The notes below the pieces were generated by a model. It saw only the letters and a program-made list of their open reading frames with translations, ran no database searches and had not been told where the DNA came from. A stretch of 64,000 nt of DNA, from the NCBI GenBank assembly GCA_963808315.1, contig CAWEFK010000029.1, forward strand, positions 1 through 64,000. The letters are read 5' to 3'. Position numbers and translations under genes: made by a program. Position 1 is the stretch's first letter, and every line of letters starts with the position of its first letter. This DNA comes from Palsa-504 sp963808315 (GTDB lineage: Bacteria; Actinomycetota; Actinomycetes; Streptosporangiales; Streptosporangiaceae). Positions 17,549-25,205 of the stretch are shown here, one piece after another.

Positions 17549-17818
17549 GCACGGCGGCCCGCGGCAAGCTGGAAATCTCCTGGCGGAGGTTGATCGCGTC
17601 GACGTCGCGCAGGAAGGAGAGCGCCGGCCGGGCTCCTAGTTCTTCTGACCTGCGCAGAAGCGCTCTGATGTCCTTGGGCAGGTACCCGCAGCCGAACCCG
17701 GGACCGGGTCGCAGCGCGGTAAGGACGTGGCCGCCGCACCCGGCGGATGGGGGCCGCCCGGCCGGCGCCTCACCGGCGTCAGGCAGGCCGCCGCGAGCCT
17801 GGTGAGCCCGCGCCTGGC
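17549..17818. other. Intergenic stretch, possible minus-strand remnant
   Basis: No clear gene. On the minus strand, positions about 17710-17570 can be read as CGYLPKDIRALLRRSEELG and on to FLRDVDAINLRQEISSLPRA, which has protein-like composition but no start, no ribosome site and no family I can name. It may be a gene fragment or chance. Confidence 0.3.
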
Positions 17819-18658
17819 TTACAGGATCGGCTTTCCGCCGGTGACGGCGATCCGGGCGCCGGAGACATAGCTGGCCTCATCGGAGGCCAGGAAGACGTAG
17901 GCGGGGGCGACTTCGGCGGGCTGGCCGGGCCGGCTGAGGGGAACCTGCTGGCCGAAGCTTTCGACCTGCTCGGCCGGCATGGTAGCCGGGATCAGCGGGG
18001 TCCAGATGGGCCCGGGGGCGACGCTGTTGGCCCGGATGCCCTTGTCGGCCAGCAGCTGAGCCAGGCCGGCCATGAAGTTCGCGACCCCCGCTTTGGTCAC
18101 GTCGTAGGGCAGGAGCTGAGGCGAAGGCGTGTCGGAGTTCACCGAGGTGGTGCCGATGATCGACCCGCCCGCTGGCATGTGCGGCACGGCGGCCTTGCAC
18201 AGGCGGAACATGGCGGACAAGTTGGTGGCCAGCGTGTAGTCCCATTCCTCGTCGCTGATCTCGGTCAGATCCTGGTGGGTGGCCTGGAACGCGGCGTTGC
18301 TGACCAGGATGTCGACCCGGCCGAGTTCCTGCACGGCGCGATCGATGACCGCCCGGCAGTGCCCGGCGTCGGTGAGGTCACCGGGCACCAGGACCGCGAT
18401 CCGCCCGGCGTCCTGGACCCATTTCCTTGTGTCTTCTGCGTCCTCGTGCTCATCGAGGTAGGAGATGACCACATCCGCGCCCTCGCGGGCGAACGCGATC
18501 GCCACCGCCTTGCCGATGCCGCTGTCGGCGCCGGTCACCACCGCGGCTTTCCCGGTCAGGCGGCCCGATCCCTGGTAGCTGGCTTCGCCGTGATCTGGCG
18601 CCGGGCGCATCTGCTGCTCGGTGCCCGGCGGGTTCTGCTGCTGCGCTGGCTGGTTCAT
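17819..18658 (-). CDS. SDR family oxidoreductase (YhxC/glucose-dehydrogenase-like)
   Basis: Complete 279-residue protein from ATG 18658 with a GGAGGACGG site. An N-terminal Gln/Pro-rich extension of about 30 residues precedes the SDR core, as in the YhxC/YhdF group. The cofactor motif is TGADSGIGKA (about 43-52), then LVPGDLTDAGH, NAAF near 120, the catalytic Ser in IIGTTSVNS and the YDVTK Tyr-Lys pair near 190. These proteins are often stress-induced and substrate-broad. The C-terminus ends VSGARIAVTGGKPIL. Confidence 0.9.
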   Translation of the reverse strand: MNQPAQQQNPPGTEQQMRPAPDHGEASYQGSGRLTGKAAVVTGADSGIGKAVAIAFAREGADVVISYLDEHEDAEDTRKWVQDAGRIAVLVPGDLTDAGHCRAVIDRAVQELGRVDILVSNAAFQATHQDLTEISDEEWDYTLATNLSAMFRLCKAAVPHMPAGGSIIGTTSVNSDTPSPQLLPYDVTKAGVANFMAGLAQLLADKGIRANSVAPGPIWTPLIPATMPAEQVESFGQQVPLSRPGQPAEVAPAYVFLASDEASYVSGARIAVTGGKPIL

Positions 18659-19190
18659 GGTGCCGTCCTCCGTGACGGTTCAGTGCTGCTGATCGACGTG
18701 GCGAGCACGCTGCCTGACTCGCGGCGGCGCTGCTGCCCGTGATCTCGGCCGGTATCCCATTCCAGGCCAGATTTCTCCGGGAAAGCCGCTGTAGCAGGCT
18801 TCGCCCGGATGCGAGGTGCCGATCCGGCGGGCCGCGGAAATCTCGGCAGCCCGGGTGCATAGCGGTCGCGGGGATGGGGAAGGAGACGATGCGGGTCAAG
18901 CAGTGGCCTGGCCGGACGCCCGCACCCGGGAGGGGCCTGCGGGCACCTCGCGGAGAAACAGGCGTTACCTCGCGGCCGACGGCAACCTGCCCGCTGGCTT
19001 TCCCGTCGGCAGCGCAGCCGACACGCAGATCTTGTGCAGACCGCGGGCTACCCGCGAATGAAGGTTCACGCGAGCCAATTGGCCGCCAATGGCGCACTGG
19101 CTTCACTTCCCGTGTCACCAGCATCCGGCACTTCCCGTCCTTTCCCCGTTCCGACGAGGAAAGGTCGACGTATTACCGTGAGGAGCTGAC
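18659..19190. other. Intergenic stretch, about 530 bases
   Basis: It separates the SDR gene from a small rightward membrane-protein gene. I saw no protein-like frame, tRNA or long hairpin here. Confidence 0.4.
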
Positions 19191-19334
19191 ATGACCCCGA
19201 CCATGCACACATCCCCGACCCAGCTGGACGGAACGGTCGCCGGCATGATTGTGACCGCGATTGTCGCCGCTTTGGGGCTCGTGGTATTGATCGGGATGGT
19301 CTTCTGGGCCGCCAACCATCCAGATGTCAGGTAA
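19191..19334 (+). CDS. 47-residue single-pass membrane protein
   Basis: ATG 19191 has a GAGGAGCTGAC ribosome site at the right distance. The product is MTPTMHTSPTQLDGTVAGMI followed by one strong hydrophobic helix (VTAIVAALGLVVLIGMVFWA) and a short tail NHPDVR. The topology is probably N-out with a small cytoplasmic tail. No family is known to me. The gene stands alone, followed by converging genes. Confidence 0.65.
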   Translation: MTPTMHTSPTQLDGTVAGMIVTAIVAALGLVVLIGMVFWAANHPDVR

Positions 19335-19426
19335 ACCCCGAAGACCACCCCACATCCTGCCCTGGCCGGGGCGGACGGGCGCCGGCCATCCCTACCTCCA
19401 GAGATGCCCGGCGCCCTCCCCTGTGC

Positions 19427-19669
19427 TTACTGCGCAGCCGGTCCTGCCTGGTCAGTGCCGCTGATGTTCCTGAGCAGCTCGTGTGCTCGGGCCGCGCGGG
19501 CACTGTCCTCCTTCATGGTGTCGCGGAAGAACTGGGCGATGTCGTTCAGTCCCGCGTTCTCTGCGTCCCGGACGTACTGGCCGTAGTCGTGACCCGCCTT
19601 GAGCGCGTGATACTGGACCGCGACGAGATCGTAGGTAACGTCCGTGAAGCCGGTTTCTCCAGTGGCCAT
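19427..19669 (-). CDS. Small helical protein of unknown function
   Basis: 80 residues from ATG 19669, which has AAAGGAG nine bases upstream. It reads MATGETGFTDVTYDLVAVQY and then helices rich in acidic and basic residues: HALKAGHDYGQYVRDAENAG and IAQFFRDTMKEDSARAARAH. The His/Glu/Asp-rich helices recall small ferritin-like or hemerythrin-like bundles but no metal motif is convincing. It diverges from the hemerythrin-domain gene 170 bases away and may share its regulation. Confidence 0.7.
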   Translation of the reverse strand: MATGETGFTDVTYDLVAVQYHALKAGHDYGQYVRDAENAGLNDIAQFFRDTMKEDSARAARAHELLRNISGTDQAGPAAQ

Positions 19670-19838
19670 CGCTGCTGACTCCTTTCTCGGGTACGGGGCA
19701 CCGCTGCTACCCGGCATACGCCGCCAAAACCACCGCCGGCCCACAGGATCCCGAGAAATCCCGGGCCGCCGGACGGTTTCAATCCGCGTCCGGATGGGCA
19801 GCCGCCCACCACCCGACAGGCTGTAAGAAGGAGGAAAG

Positions 19839-20414
19839 ATGGCGGATGTATTCACCGTCCTGGCCAGGGATCACGAGGATGTCAAGAGGATGCTCGCCGA
19901 GCTGGAGAAGGGGCCGACCATGGCCACCGGGGCCAGCCAGGACCAGCTGGCGCTGCGCAAGAAAATGACCCAGGAGCTGATCATCGAGGAGTCCAGGCAC
20001 GAGGCCCTGGAGGAGATGTACTTCTGGCCCGCCGTCCGTGAGCACCTGTCGGCCGGGAATACGCTGGCCGACACGGCGACCGGGCAGGAGCAGGACGCCA
20101 AGCAGGTGCTCGCCGAGCTGGACAAGCTCGACGCCGGCGACACGGAGTTCGAGAAGCTGCTGGCCAAGTTTACTGTCGACGCCCGGGAGCACATCGCGTT
20201 CGAGGAGACGCAGGTGTGGCCGGGACTGCGCACCGCTTTGCCCGAAGAGAAGGCGAACGAGCTGGGCACCAAGATCAACGACGGCAAGAGCAGCGCACCG
20301 ACACGGCCGCATCCGCACACCCCCCCGTCGCCGGGCGCCCTGAAGGCAGCCGGTCCCCTGGCCGCCGCGACCGACAAGGCACGCGATGCGGTAACCGGGC
20401 GGGGCACCGACTAA
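19839..20414 (+). CDS. Hemerythrin domain-containing protein
   Basis: 191 residues from ATG 19839 with AAGGAGGAAAG. The HHE bundle carries metal-ligand candidates His12 (ARDHEDV), His54 and Glu58 (ESRHEALEEMYFWP), and His118 and Glu122 (AREHIAFEETQVWP). These are the positions expected for a diiron centre. The C-terminal 50 residues are Pro/Ala-rich and probably flexible. Bacterial proteins of this class bind O2, NO or peroxide or store iron. Together with the Mn catalase and CtaG/DUF2243 genes nearby, it marks an oxidative or nitrosative stress block. Confidence 0.9.
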   Translation: MADVFTVLARDHEDVKRMLAELEKGPTMATGASQDQLALRKKMTQELIIEESRHEALEEMYFWPAVREHLSAGNTLADTATGQEQDAKQVLAELDKLDAGDTEFEKLLAKFTVDAREHIAFEETQVWPGLRTALPEEKANELGTKINDGKSSAPTRPHPHTPPSPGALKAAGPLAAATDKARDAVTGRGTD

Positions 20415-20534
20415 CGGGCCCGGGGAAGCTGTCACCCGCCTGCGCGTCGGGCCCGGTGCCGGGCACGGCCGCCGATCCAGGTGGCCGCATCGGCCACGTG
20501 CCGCCGGAGTGCTGGTGAGTGAGGCCGGGCCGTC

Positions 20535-20584
20535 GAGCCACCGTCCGTTCGGGATCATTGTTTTGTCCGGACGGACGGTGGCTC
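20535..20584. terminator. Hairpin between convergent hemerythrin and ctaG genes
   Basis: Perfect 13-bp stem, GAGCCACCGTCCG at 20535-20547 with its complement at 20572-20584, and a 24-base loop. It sits between two convergent stop codons, so it most likely ends transcription in both directions. Confidence 0.7.
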
Positions 20585-20585
20585 G

Positions 20586-21368
20586 TCACCGCCAGGGGGC
20601 AATCCCCTCGGCTGATCGCCGCCGGGCCCTGGCCAGGGTTCTGCCGGTGGCGAGGTACCACTGGGTCATCGCGACGACGGCGAGCGTCACGTCGATGGCG
20701 GTGCCGCCGTAATACATCAGCTCCGCCCCCAGCTGGAGTTCGGCGGCCGGACCTCCGCCGACGGGCAGCATCCAGGCGTACATCAGCTTGGCCAGGGTGT
20801 CATGCCCGGCGGCCAGAACAACCAGCGCGGCCATCCTCACCCCGATGCCCGGTCGCCGGCGGATCGGGTCGATGCCGATAATTGCCCAGCTCAGCAGGCA
20901 GCCCGCCAGGAACATATGCAGGTGAACCGCCGCGTGGATCACGCTGTCACCCTCGGCGGCCCGGTACAGGCCGGTCAGGTAGAGGAGGTAAAGGCCGCCC
21001 AGGTCCAGGGCCACGGCGGTGGCCGGAGCGGTCAGCGCCGAGACCGCGGGGCTGTGCAGTACCCGGAGCAACGTGCGCCGGGTGCGGCGGGGCACCGTGC
21101 GCAGCGCCAGGGTGACAGGCGCGGACAAGGCCAGGAACAGCGGGGCCGCCATAGCCAGGAGCAGGTGCTGTACGACGTGCACGTCGAACCGGTCGTCGTG
21201 GCTGGCCACCGGCGGCAGCAGCGCGGCCCCGACGCATAGCGATCCGGCCAGCATGCAGGCGGCCCTGCGGGCCGGCCATCGGTGGCCCGCCCGGCTCAGC
21301 CGGAGCCAGCCCAGGGCATACCCCACGTCGGCCAGCAGCGTCAGCGCGACGGGCAGGGAGTCGAGCAC
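20586..21368 (-). CDS. Cytochrome c oxidase assembly protein, CtaG/Caa3 type
   Basis: 260 residues from GTG 21368 with about seven transmembrane segments. The family hallmark is a His-rich copper site: VHVVQHLLLAMAAPLFLALS and later AVHLHMFLAGCLLSWAIIG, plus ALVVLAAGHDTLAKLMYAWM. CtaG proteins help insert copper into cytochrome c oxidase. The gene follows the DUF2243 gene with a 6-base gap, a pairing seen in many actinobacteria. The hairpin at 20535 ends the operon. Confidence 0.88.
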   Translation of the reverse strand: MLDSLPVALTLLADVGYALGWLRLSRAGHRWPARRAACMLAGSLCVGAALLPPVASHDDRFDVHVVQHLLLAMAAPLFLALSAPVTLALRTVPRRTRRTLLRVLHSPAVSALTAPATAVALDLGGLYLLYLTGLYRAAEGDSVIHAAVHLHMFLAGCLLSWAIIGIDPIRRRPGIGVRMAALVVLAAGHDTLAKLMYAWMLPVGGGPAAELQLGAELMYYGGTAIDVTLAVVAMTQWYLATGRTLARARRRSAEGIAPWR

Positions 21369-21374
21369 GCGCGC

Positions 21375-21890
21375 TCAGGCCACCGTGTCGGCGTCGGAAC
21401 GGAACATCGCCGACCCCGTCACGCCCGCTCGCCCCGTCATGAGCACGATCCCGGCAGCGATCATGGCGGCCGCCATCAGGTTCCAGGTCAGATCGTAGGG
21501 CCACAGGGTGACGTGGTAGCGGATCTGGTGCAGCCGAAGCAGCTTGTGCTGCACGATCCCGTCGTACAGCTGAAACCCGCCCGCCCCTATCAGCAGCGCA
21601 CCCCACCAGCGTTTCGGGAGCAAACCTCCCCGCCGCAACGCGTCCGCGAACAGGAACAGCCCGGCCACCATCGCGATGAAACCGCCCGCGTGGAATAGCC
21701 CGTCCGATACCAGGCCGACGGCCAGGGTGGACTTGTCATAGAAGTGATGCCAGTGCAGCAGCTGATGAAACACGGTCTCGTCGACAAACGCCACCAGCCC
21801 CACGCCTGCCAGCAGCCCCGACCAGATCGTCCGCTTGACCTGCCGGCCCGCCACCTCACCACCAGCGGGCGCCCGACGCGAAGTGACCAC
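21375..21890 (-). CDS. DUF2243 domain membrane protein
   Basis: 171 residues from GTG 21890, chosen because AAAGGAGGA lies 4 bases upstream; a longer frame to 21941 has no ribosome site. There are four transmembrane helices with conserved His residues: FVDETVFHQLLHWHHFYDKS, a His-Phe in SDGLFHAGGF, and FQLYDGIVQHKLLRLHQIRY. The motif set is diagnostic of DUF2243, often found next to CtaG; a role in copper or heme handling is suspected, not shown. Confidence 0.9.
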   Translation of the reverse strand: MVTSRRAPAGGEVAGRQVKRTIWSGLLAGVGLVAFVDETVFHQLLHWHHFYDKSTLAVGLVSDGLFHAGGFIAMVAGLFLFADALRRGGLLPKRWWGALLIGAGGFQLYDGIVQHKLLRLHQIRYHVTLWPYDLTWNLMAAAMIAAGIVLMTGRAGVTGSAMFRSDADTVA

Positions 21891-22005
21891 CGCTCCTCCT
21901 TTCTGCACCGTCCGTCCCGCTGCCGGGGGACGCCGCCTCATCAGCCGCCCGGCTGCCGCTTCCCCGCGTCCCGGCGCTTATGCGCCGTCTCAGGAGAAGT
22001 TCCCC

Positions 22006-22046
22006 CCCGTTTGGCGGCCGCAGCGTCCGGGCTGCCGCCAAACGGG
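22006..22046. promoter_or_regulatory. Inverted repeat between divergent DUF2243 and Mn catalase genes
   Basis: Perfect 13-bp arms CCCGTTTGGCGGC (22006-22018) and its complement (22034-22046), 15-base spacer. Since both flanking genes diverge, it is better explained as a regulatory site or a leader hairpin than as a terminator. Confidence 0.5.
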
Positions 22047-22208
22047 TGTCAGGAAAGTTCGGCCGGGCGGCATGAGTCGGGCATTCGGGGGCAGCCCGTG
22101 AGCGCGGGTCAAGCAGCGGCCTTCAGCCATCAGGCAGTGCCAGTGCCCGCGCACGTGCTAGTCCCATCGCGCCCGCGCGGGTGAGCTAGGCACACGTGAG
22201 GGAGTTTT

Positions 22209-23108
22209 ATGTTCCGGCACACTGATTACCTGCAGTTCGACGCCAAGCCCGAGAAGCCCGATCCGGTGTACGCCCACAAGCTGCAGGAGCTCATCGGCGG
22301 CGCGTACGGCGAGATGACGGTCACCATGCAGTACCTGTTCCAGGGCTGGAACTGCCGGATGCCCGGCAAGTACAAAGACCTGATCATGGACGTGGCGACC
22401 GAGGAGATGGGTCACGTCGAGATGATCGCGACCATGATCGCGCGGCTGCTGGAGGGCGCTCCGGCCACCGCCACGACCAAGGCCGCCGCGGCGGACCCGG
22501 TCGTCGGCGCGGTGCTGGGCGGCATGGACCCCCAGCAGGCCATCGTGGCCGGCGGCGGGCCGCTGCTGGCGGACAGCAACGGTTACCCATGGAACGGCCG
22601 GTACATCGTGGCCAGCGGCAACCTGCTAGCCGACTTCCGCGCCAACGTCGCGGCGGAGGCGCAGGGCCGGGTACAGACCGCGCGGCTGTACCAGATGACC
22701 GACGACGCGGGTGTCCGTAACATGCTGAAATTCAACCTGGCCCGTGACACCCTGCACCAGAACCTGTGGCTCAAGGCCATCGAGGAGCTGCAGGCAGACG
22801 GCCTGGAGACTACGGTCGCGCCGAACGCGCTGTTCGATGAGGAGTACACCGAGCACGCGACCTCGGTGTGGCACCTGTCCGACGGCACCGCAGGACAGGA
22901 GGGCAGCTGGGCGGCGGGACCGCAACCCGACGGCCGGCACGAGTTCGGGTACCTGCCCGATCCCGAGCCGCTGGGCGGCCGGGGTTCGGCGCCTGCCCCG
23001 GACCCGGAACTGTACGCCACCTACGACGCCAAGCAGGGCAAGCCAGCCGGGCCGGCTCTCGGCACAGAAACCGGCCTGGCCGGGAAGATCAAGGACGTTC
23101 TTACCTGA
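22209..23108 (+). CDS. Manganese catalase family protein
   Basis: Complete 299-residue protein from ATG 22209 with a GAGGGAG site. The dimanganese ligands are all in place: Glu35 (GAYGEMTVTMQYLFQGW), Glu66 and His69 (TEEMGHVEM), Glu150 (VAAEAQGR) and His183 (ARDTLHQNLW). The C-terminal PDPEPLGGRG and KDVLT region is usual for the family. It disproportionates hydrogen peroxide without heme, in the cytosol. The length matches the family. The flanking GAF-ANTAR gene and the upstream inverted repeat are likely regulatory links. Confidence 0.93.
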   Translation: MFRHTDYLQFDAKPEKPDPVYAHKLQELIGGAYGEMTVTMQYLFQGWNCRMPGKYKDLIMDVATEEMGHVEMIATMIARLLEGAPATATTKAAAADPVVGAVLGGMDPQQAIVAGGGPLLADSNGYPWNGRYIVASGNLLADFRANVAAEAQGRVQTARLYQMTDDAGVRNMLKFNLARDTLHQNLWLKAIEELQADGLETTVAPNALFDEEYTEHATSVWHLSDGTAGQEGSWAAGPQPDGRHEFGYLPDPEPLGGRGSAPAPDPELYATYDAKQGKPAGPALGTETGLAGKIKDVLT

Positions 23109-23212
23109 TCGGCTCGGCGAAAGCCGAGCGTGACGGCAGGGAGACCAGGCAATCTAAAGGCCCTGCGGCCGGCCCAGGCCCGCCGCAGGCCCCGGTCTGC
23201 GGAAGGGATGAC

Positions 23213-24046
23213 ATGCCCGAGGTCAGCGAGCAGCCAGACGCGCACGAAACCGTAGCCCAGACCGCTAGTTCCCTGGAGGTGCTGGCCCGCGCCCTGCATG
23301 TGCGGGGCGCTCAACTGCAGCCGACCCTGGACGCGATCGTCTTGGCGGCCGCCAGCGCCCTGAACTCCGGGCGAGACGCCGGCCTGATCCTGCTGGAGCG
23401 CGGGAGATTGGTCCCGCAGGCCACGGCCGGCCGCGCGCCCCTGCATCTCGACCTCTACCAGCAGCAGGCGGGAGAAGGGCCGTGCATCGAGGCCGCACGG
23501 CGGCAGATCGTGATCCGCATCGACGACACCCGCTCCGACCCGCGCTGGCCGGGCTTCATGACGCAGGCGCGCCAGCATGACGTGCTCAGCCAGCTGTGCA
23601 TCCCGCTGTGGGTGGACGAACAGTGTCTGGGTACCCTCAGCCTGTACGCGGGGGACTCAGCCGCGTTCACCGACCTCGACGAGCGCATCACGACCATGTT
23701 CGCGACCTTGGCCGCGCTTGCCCTGGCCGACGCGCAGCGGGCCGAGCAGATGCGTGCGGCGGTCCTCAACAGGGATCTCATCGGGCAGGCCAAGGGCATC
23801 ATGATGGAACGCCACCGGATCACCGCCGATGCGGCTTTTGCCCTGCTGGCCGGGGCTTCTCAGCGCCGGAACGTCAAGCTCACCGAGGTGGCCGCCGACC
23901 TCGTCGAGACCGGCGAGCTGACCGGGGCCCCCACCCCGGGGCGCCACGATGGCCCTACCCCAGCTGGCCCTGCGTCTCCTCCGTCGGCGGAAGGTCGCGG
24001 TAGCGGACGGGATGGTCTTCGTGACGGTCAAGAAAATACTCGTTGA
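23213..24046 (+). CDS. GAF and ANTAR domain regulator
   Basis: 277 residues from ATG 23213 with GGAAGGG upstream. GAF domain: DAGLILLERGRLVPQATAG, QQAGEGPCIEAARRQIVIRI, and LCIPLWVDEQCLGTLSLYAG. ANTAR domain: LIGQAKGIMMERHRITADAA then FALLAGASQRRNVKLTEVAA. The last 40 residues (PTPGRHDGPTPAG and onward) are low complexity and overlap the end of the convergent small gene by 92 bases, so the natural end may be nearer 23950 with a lost stop. It sits just after the Mn catalase gene and could control it by antitermination. Confidence 0.88.
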   Translation: MPEVSEQPDAHETVAQTASSLEVLARALHVRGAQLQPTLDAIVLAAASALNSGRDAGLILLERGRLVPQATAGRAPLHLDLYQQQAGEGPCIEAARRQIVIRIDDTRSDPRWPGFMTQARQHDVLSQLCIPLWVDEQCLGTLSLYAGDSAAFTDLDERITTMFATLAALALADAQRAEQMRAAVLNRDLIGQAKGIMMERHRITADAAFALLAGASQRRNVKLTEVAADLVETGELTGAPTPGRHDGPTPAGPASPPSAEGRGSGRDGLRDGQENTR

Positions 24047-24230
24047 GAGCCTGGGCGATGAGGTTGTGCTGGTAGTCGTCCGGGCTGAGCAAGCCTAGCG
24101 CGTACGCCTCGACCTCGAGTTCGGCGGCGTCGCCGCCGACCGCGTAGTACCTGATCCACAACTCGGCGGCCGACAACCCAGACCGCTGCCAACCGTCGAA
24201 GAGACTGAGGTTCGCGTGTTGCGTGCTCAT
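23955..24230 (-). CDS. 91-residue conserved-type protein of unknown function
   Basis: ATG 24230. The sequence starts MSTQHANLSLFDGWQRSGLS, continues AAELWIRYYAVGGDAAELEV and ALGLLSPDDYQHNLIAQALN, and ends in an acidic tail with HPVRYRDLPPTEE. It is helical and acidic. I recognise the pattern as typical of small proteins found beside GAF/ANTAR genes in actinobacteria but know no function. It is in frame with the ANTAR gene upstream; the intervening stop appears lost to a shift. Confidence 0.65.
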   Translation of the reverse strand: MSTQHANLSLFDGWQRSGLSAAELWIRYYAVGGDAAELEVEAYALGLLSPDDYQHNLIAQALNEYFLDRHEDHPVRYRDLPPTEETQGQLG

Positions 24231-24233
24231 CAG

Positions 24234-24981
24234 GGCAGTTCCTGCCCGGCGAGCCCGGCCTGGGCTGGCCAGGACATCGCGGGCCACGTCCAGGATGCTG
24301 CGCAGCTCGCGCGCGGATCGCTGGGCGAGGTAAGTGAAAGCTTCGGTATCGCTGACATTGTCAGCGCGGGCCACGAGGGCGCGGGCCCGGGCCAGCAGCG
24401 CACGCCCAGCGGCAGCGTCATGGCCGGGGGCCGTTCCCTGTAGCCGCGGCGGTACCGCGGGTAAGCAGGGCGGTGACGGCCCGGCTGACCAGCAGGGCCC
24501 GTGCGGTGACGACCGGATCCCGGAAGGCGGCCGGGGCCGCCGCGTAGAAATTGATCCCGGCGGCCGGCTCAGCTCCCGGCAGCGGCACCGACAGCACGCC
24601 GGCCACGCCGTACCTGCTGGCTTGCTCGGCCCATCCCGGCAGTGACCCGCCGAGCTGTGCGGGATCATCGGTGATGTGCATCAGCTCACGGCGGATGGCC
24701 GTCAGGCACGGGCCGCGTCCGGCCGCGTACTGAACGCGGTCCAGAGCCAGGGCAGCTTCGCCGGCGTAGGCCGGAGTGCGGCAGCGATCCGCGTCGATCT
24801 CGGTGACACTGCACCCCACGACTTCGCCGGCGACCAGCAGGCCACCCGTCACCGCCCCGTCGAGCAACCGGCCGGGGTCCGAGCCCGCGGTATCGGCGGC
24901 CAGCGACCGAAGCACTTCCGCCAGCGCCGCCTGGTTACGCGCGCCGTCAGGCACCATGCTGGCTGTCTCCCCGTTCGCCAC
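24234..24981 (-). CDS. GAF domain protein with ANTAR-like C-terminus (frameshifted)
   Basis: Leftward from GTG 24981, preceded by GGAGG. The GAF part reads VAGEVVGCSVTEIDADRCRT, YAAGRGPCLTAIRRELMHIT and GVAGVLSVPLPG. The frame shifts near 24430. The last part, AAAGRALLARARALVARADN and then TEAFTYLAQRSARELRSILD, has the helix spacing of an ANTAR domain but poor motif match, so RNA binding is uncertain. The gene probably ended at a TGATG overlap with the following small gene. It is a paralogue of the proteins at 16027 and 23213. Confidence 0.7.
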
Positions 24982-25205
24982 TTCCGCCTCCTCCGGCCTG
25001 GCTCGCCCGGATTTTACACCTTCCTGGCCTATTCGCTGCCTTGGCCGGTGGCTCGCTGATGGGTACCGCAGCTGACCGCCAAGGCGGCCGTCTGGCCAGG
25101 CTGACGCCATCGTTGAGTGAGGCTGAGCCCCTGGCCGTTCGGTATATATATGTCGGGACGGGAGGTGAACGGTGATGACGGCATCAGGATCCGCGGACCC
25201 CCGGG
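24982..25205. promoter_or_regulatory. Intergenic region with an AT-rich promoter-like element and short reading frame
   Basis: TATATATA at about 25143-25150 stands out from its GC-rich surroundings and could be a -10 box on either strand. On the plus strand GGGAGGTGAACG precedes GTG-ATG at 25172-25175, opening a 40-codon frame that runs antisense into the end of the SpoIIE gene. This may be a leader peptide, a gene scrap or chance. Confidence 0.35.

Noticed and set aside
22006..22046. Terminator of the DUF2243 or catalase genes
   Set aside because: Both flanking genes start here and diverge, so a terminator role does not fit; kept as a regulatory repeat.
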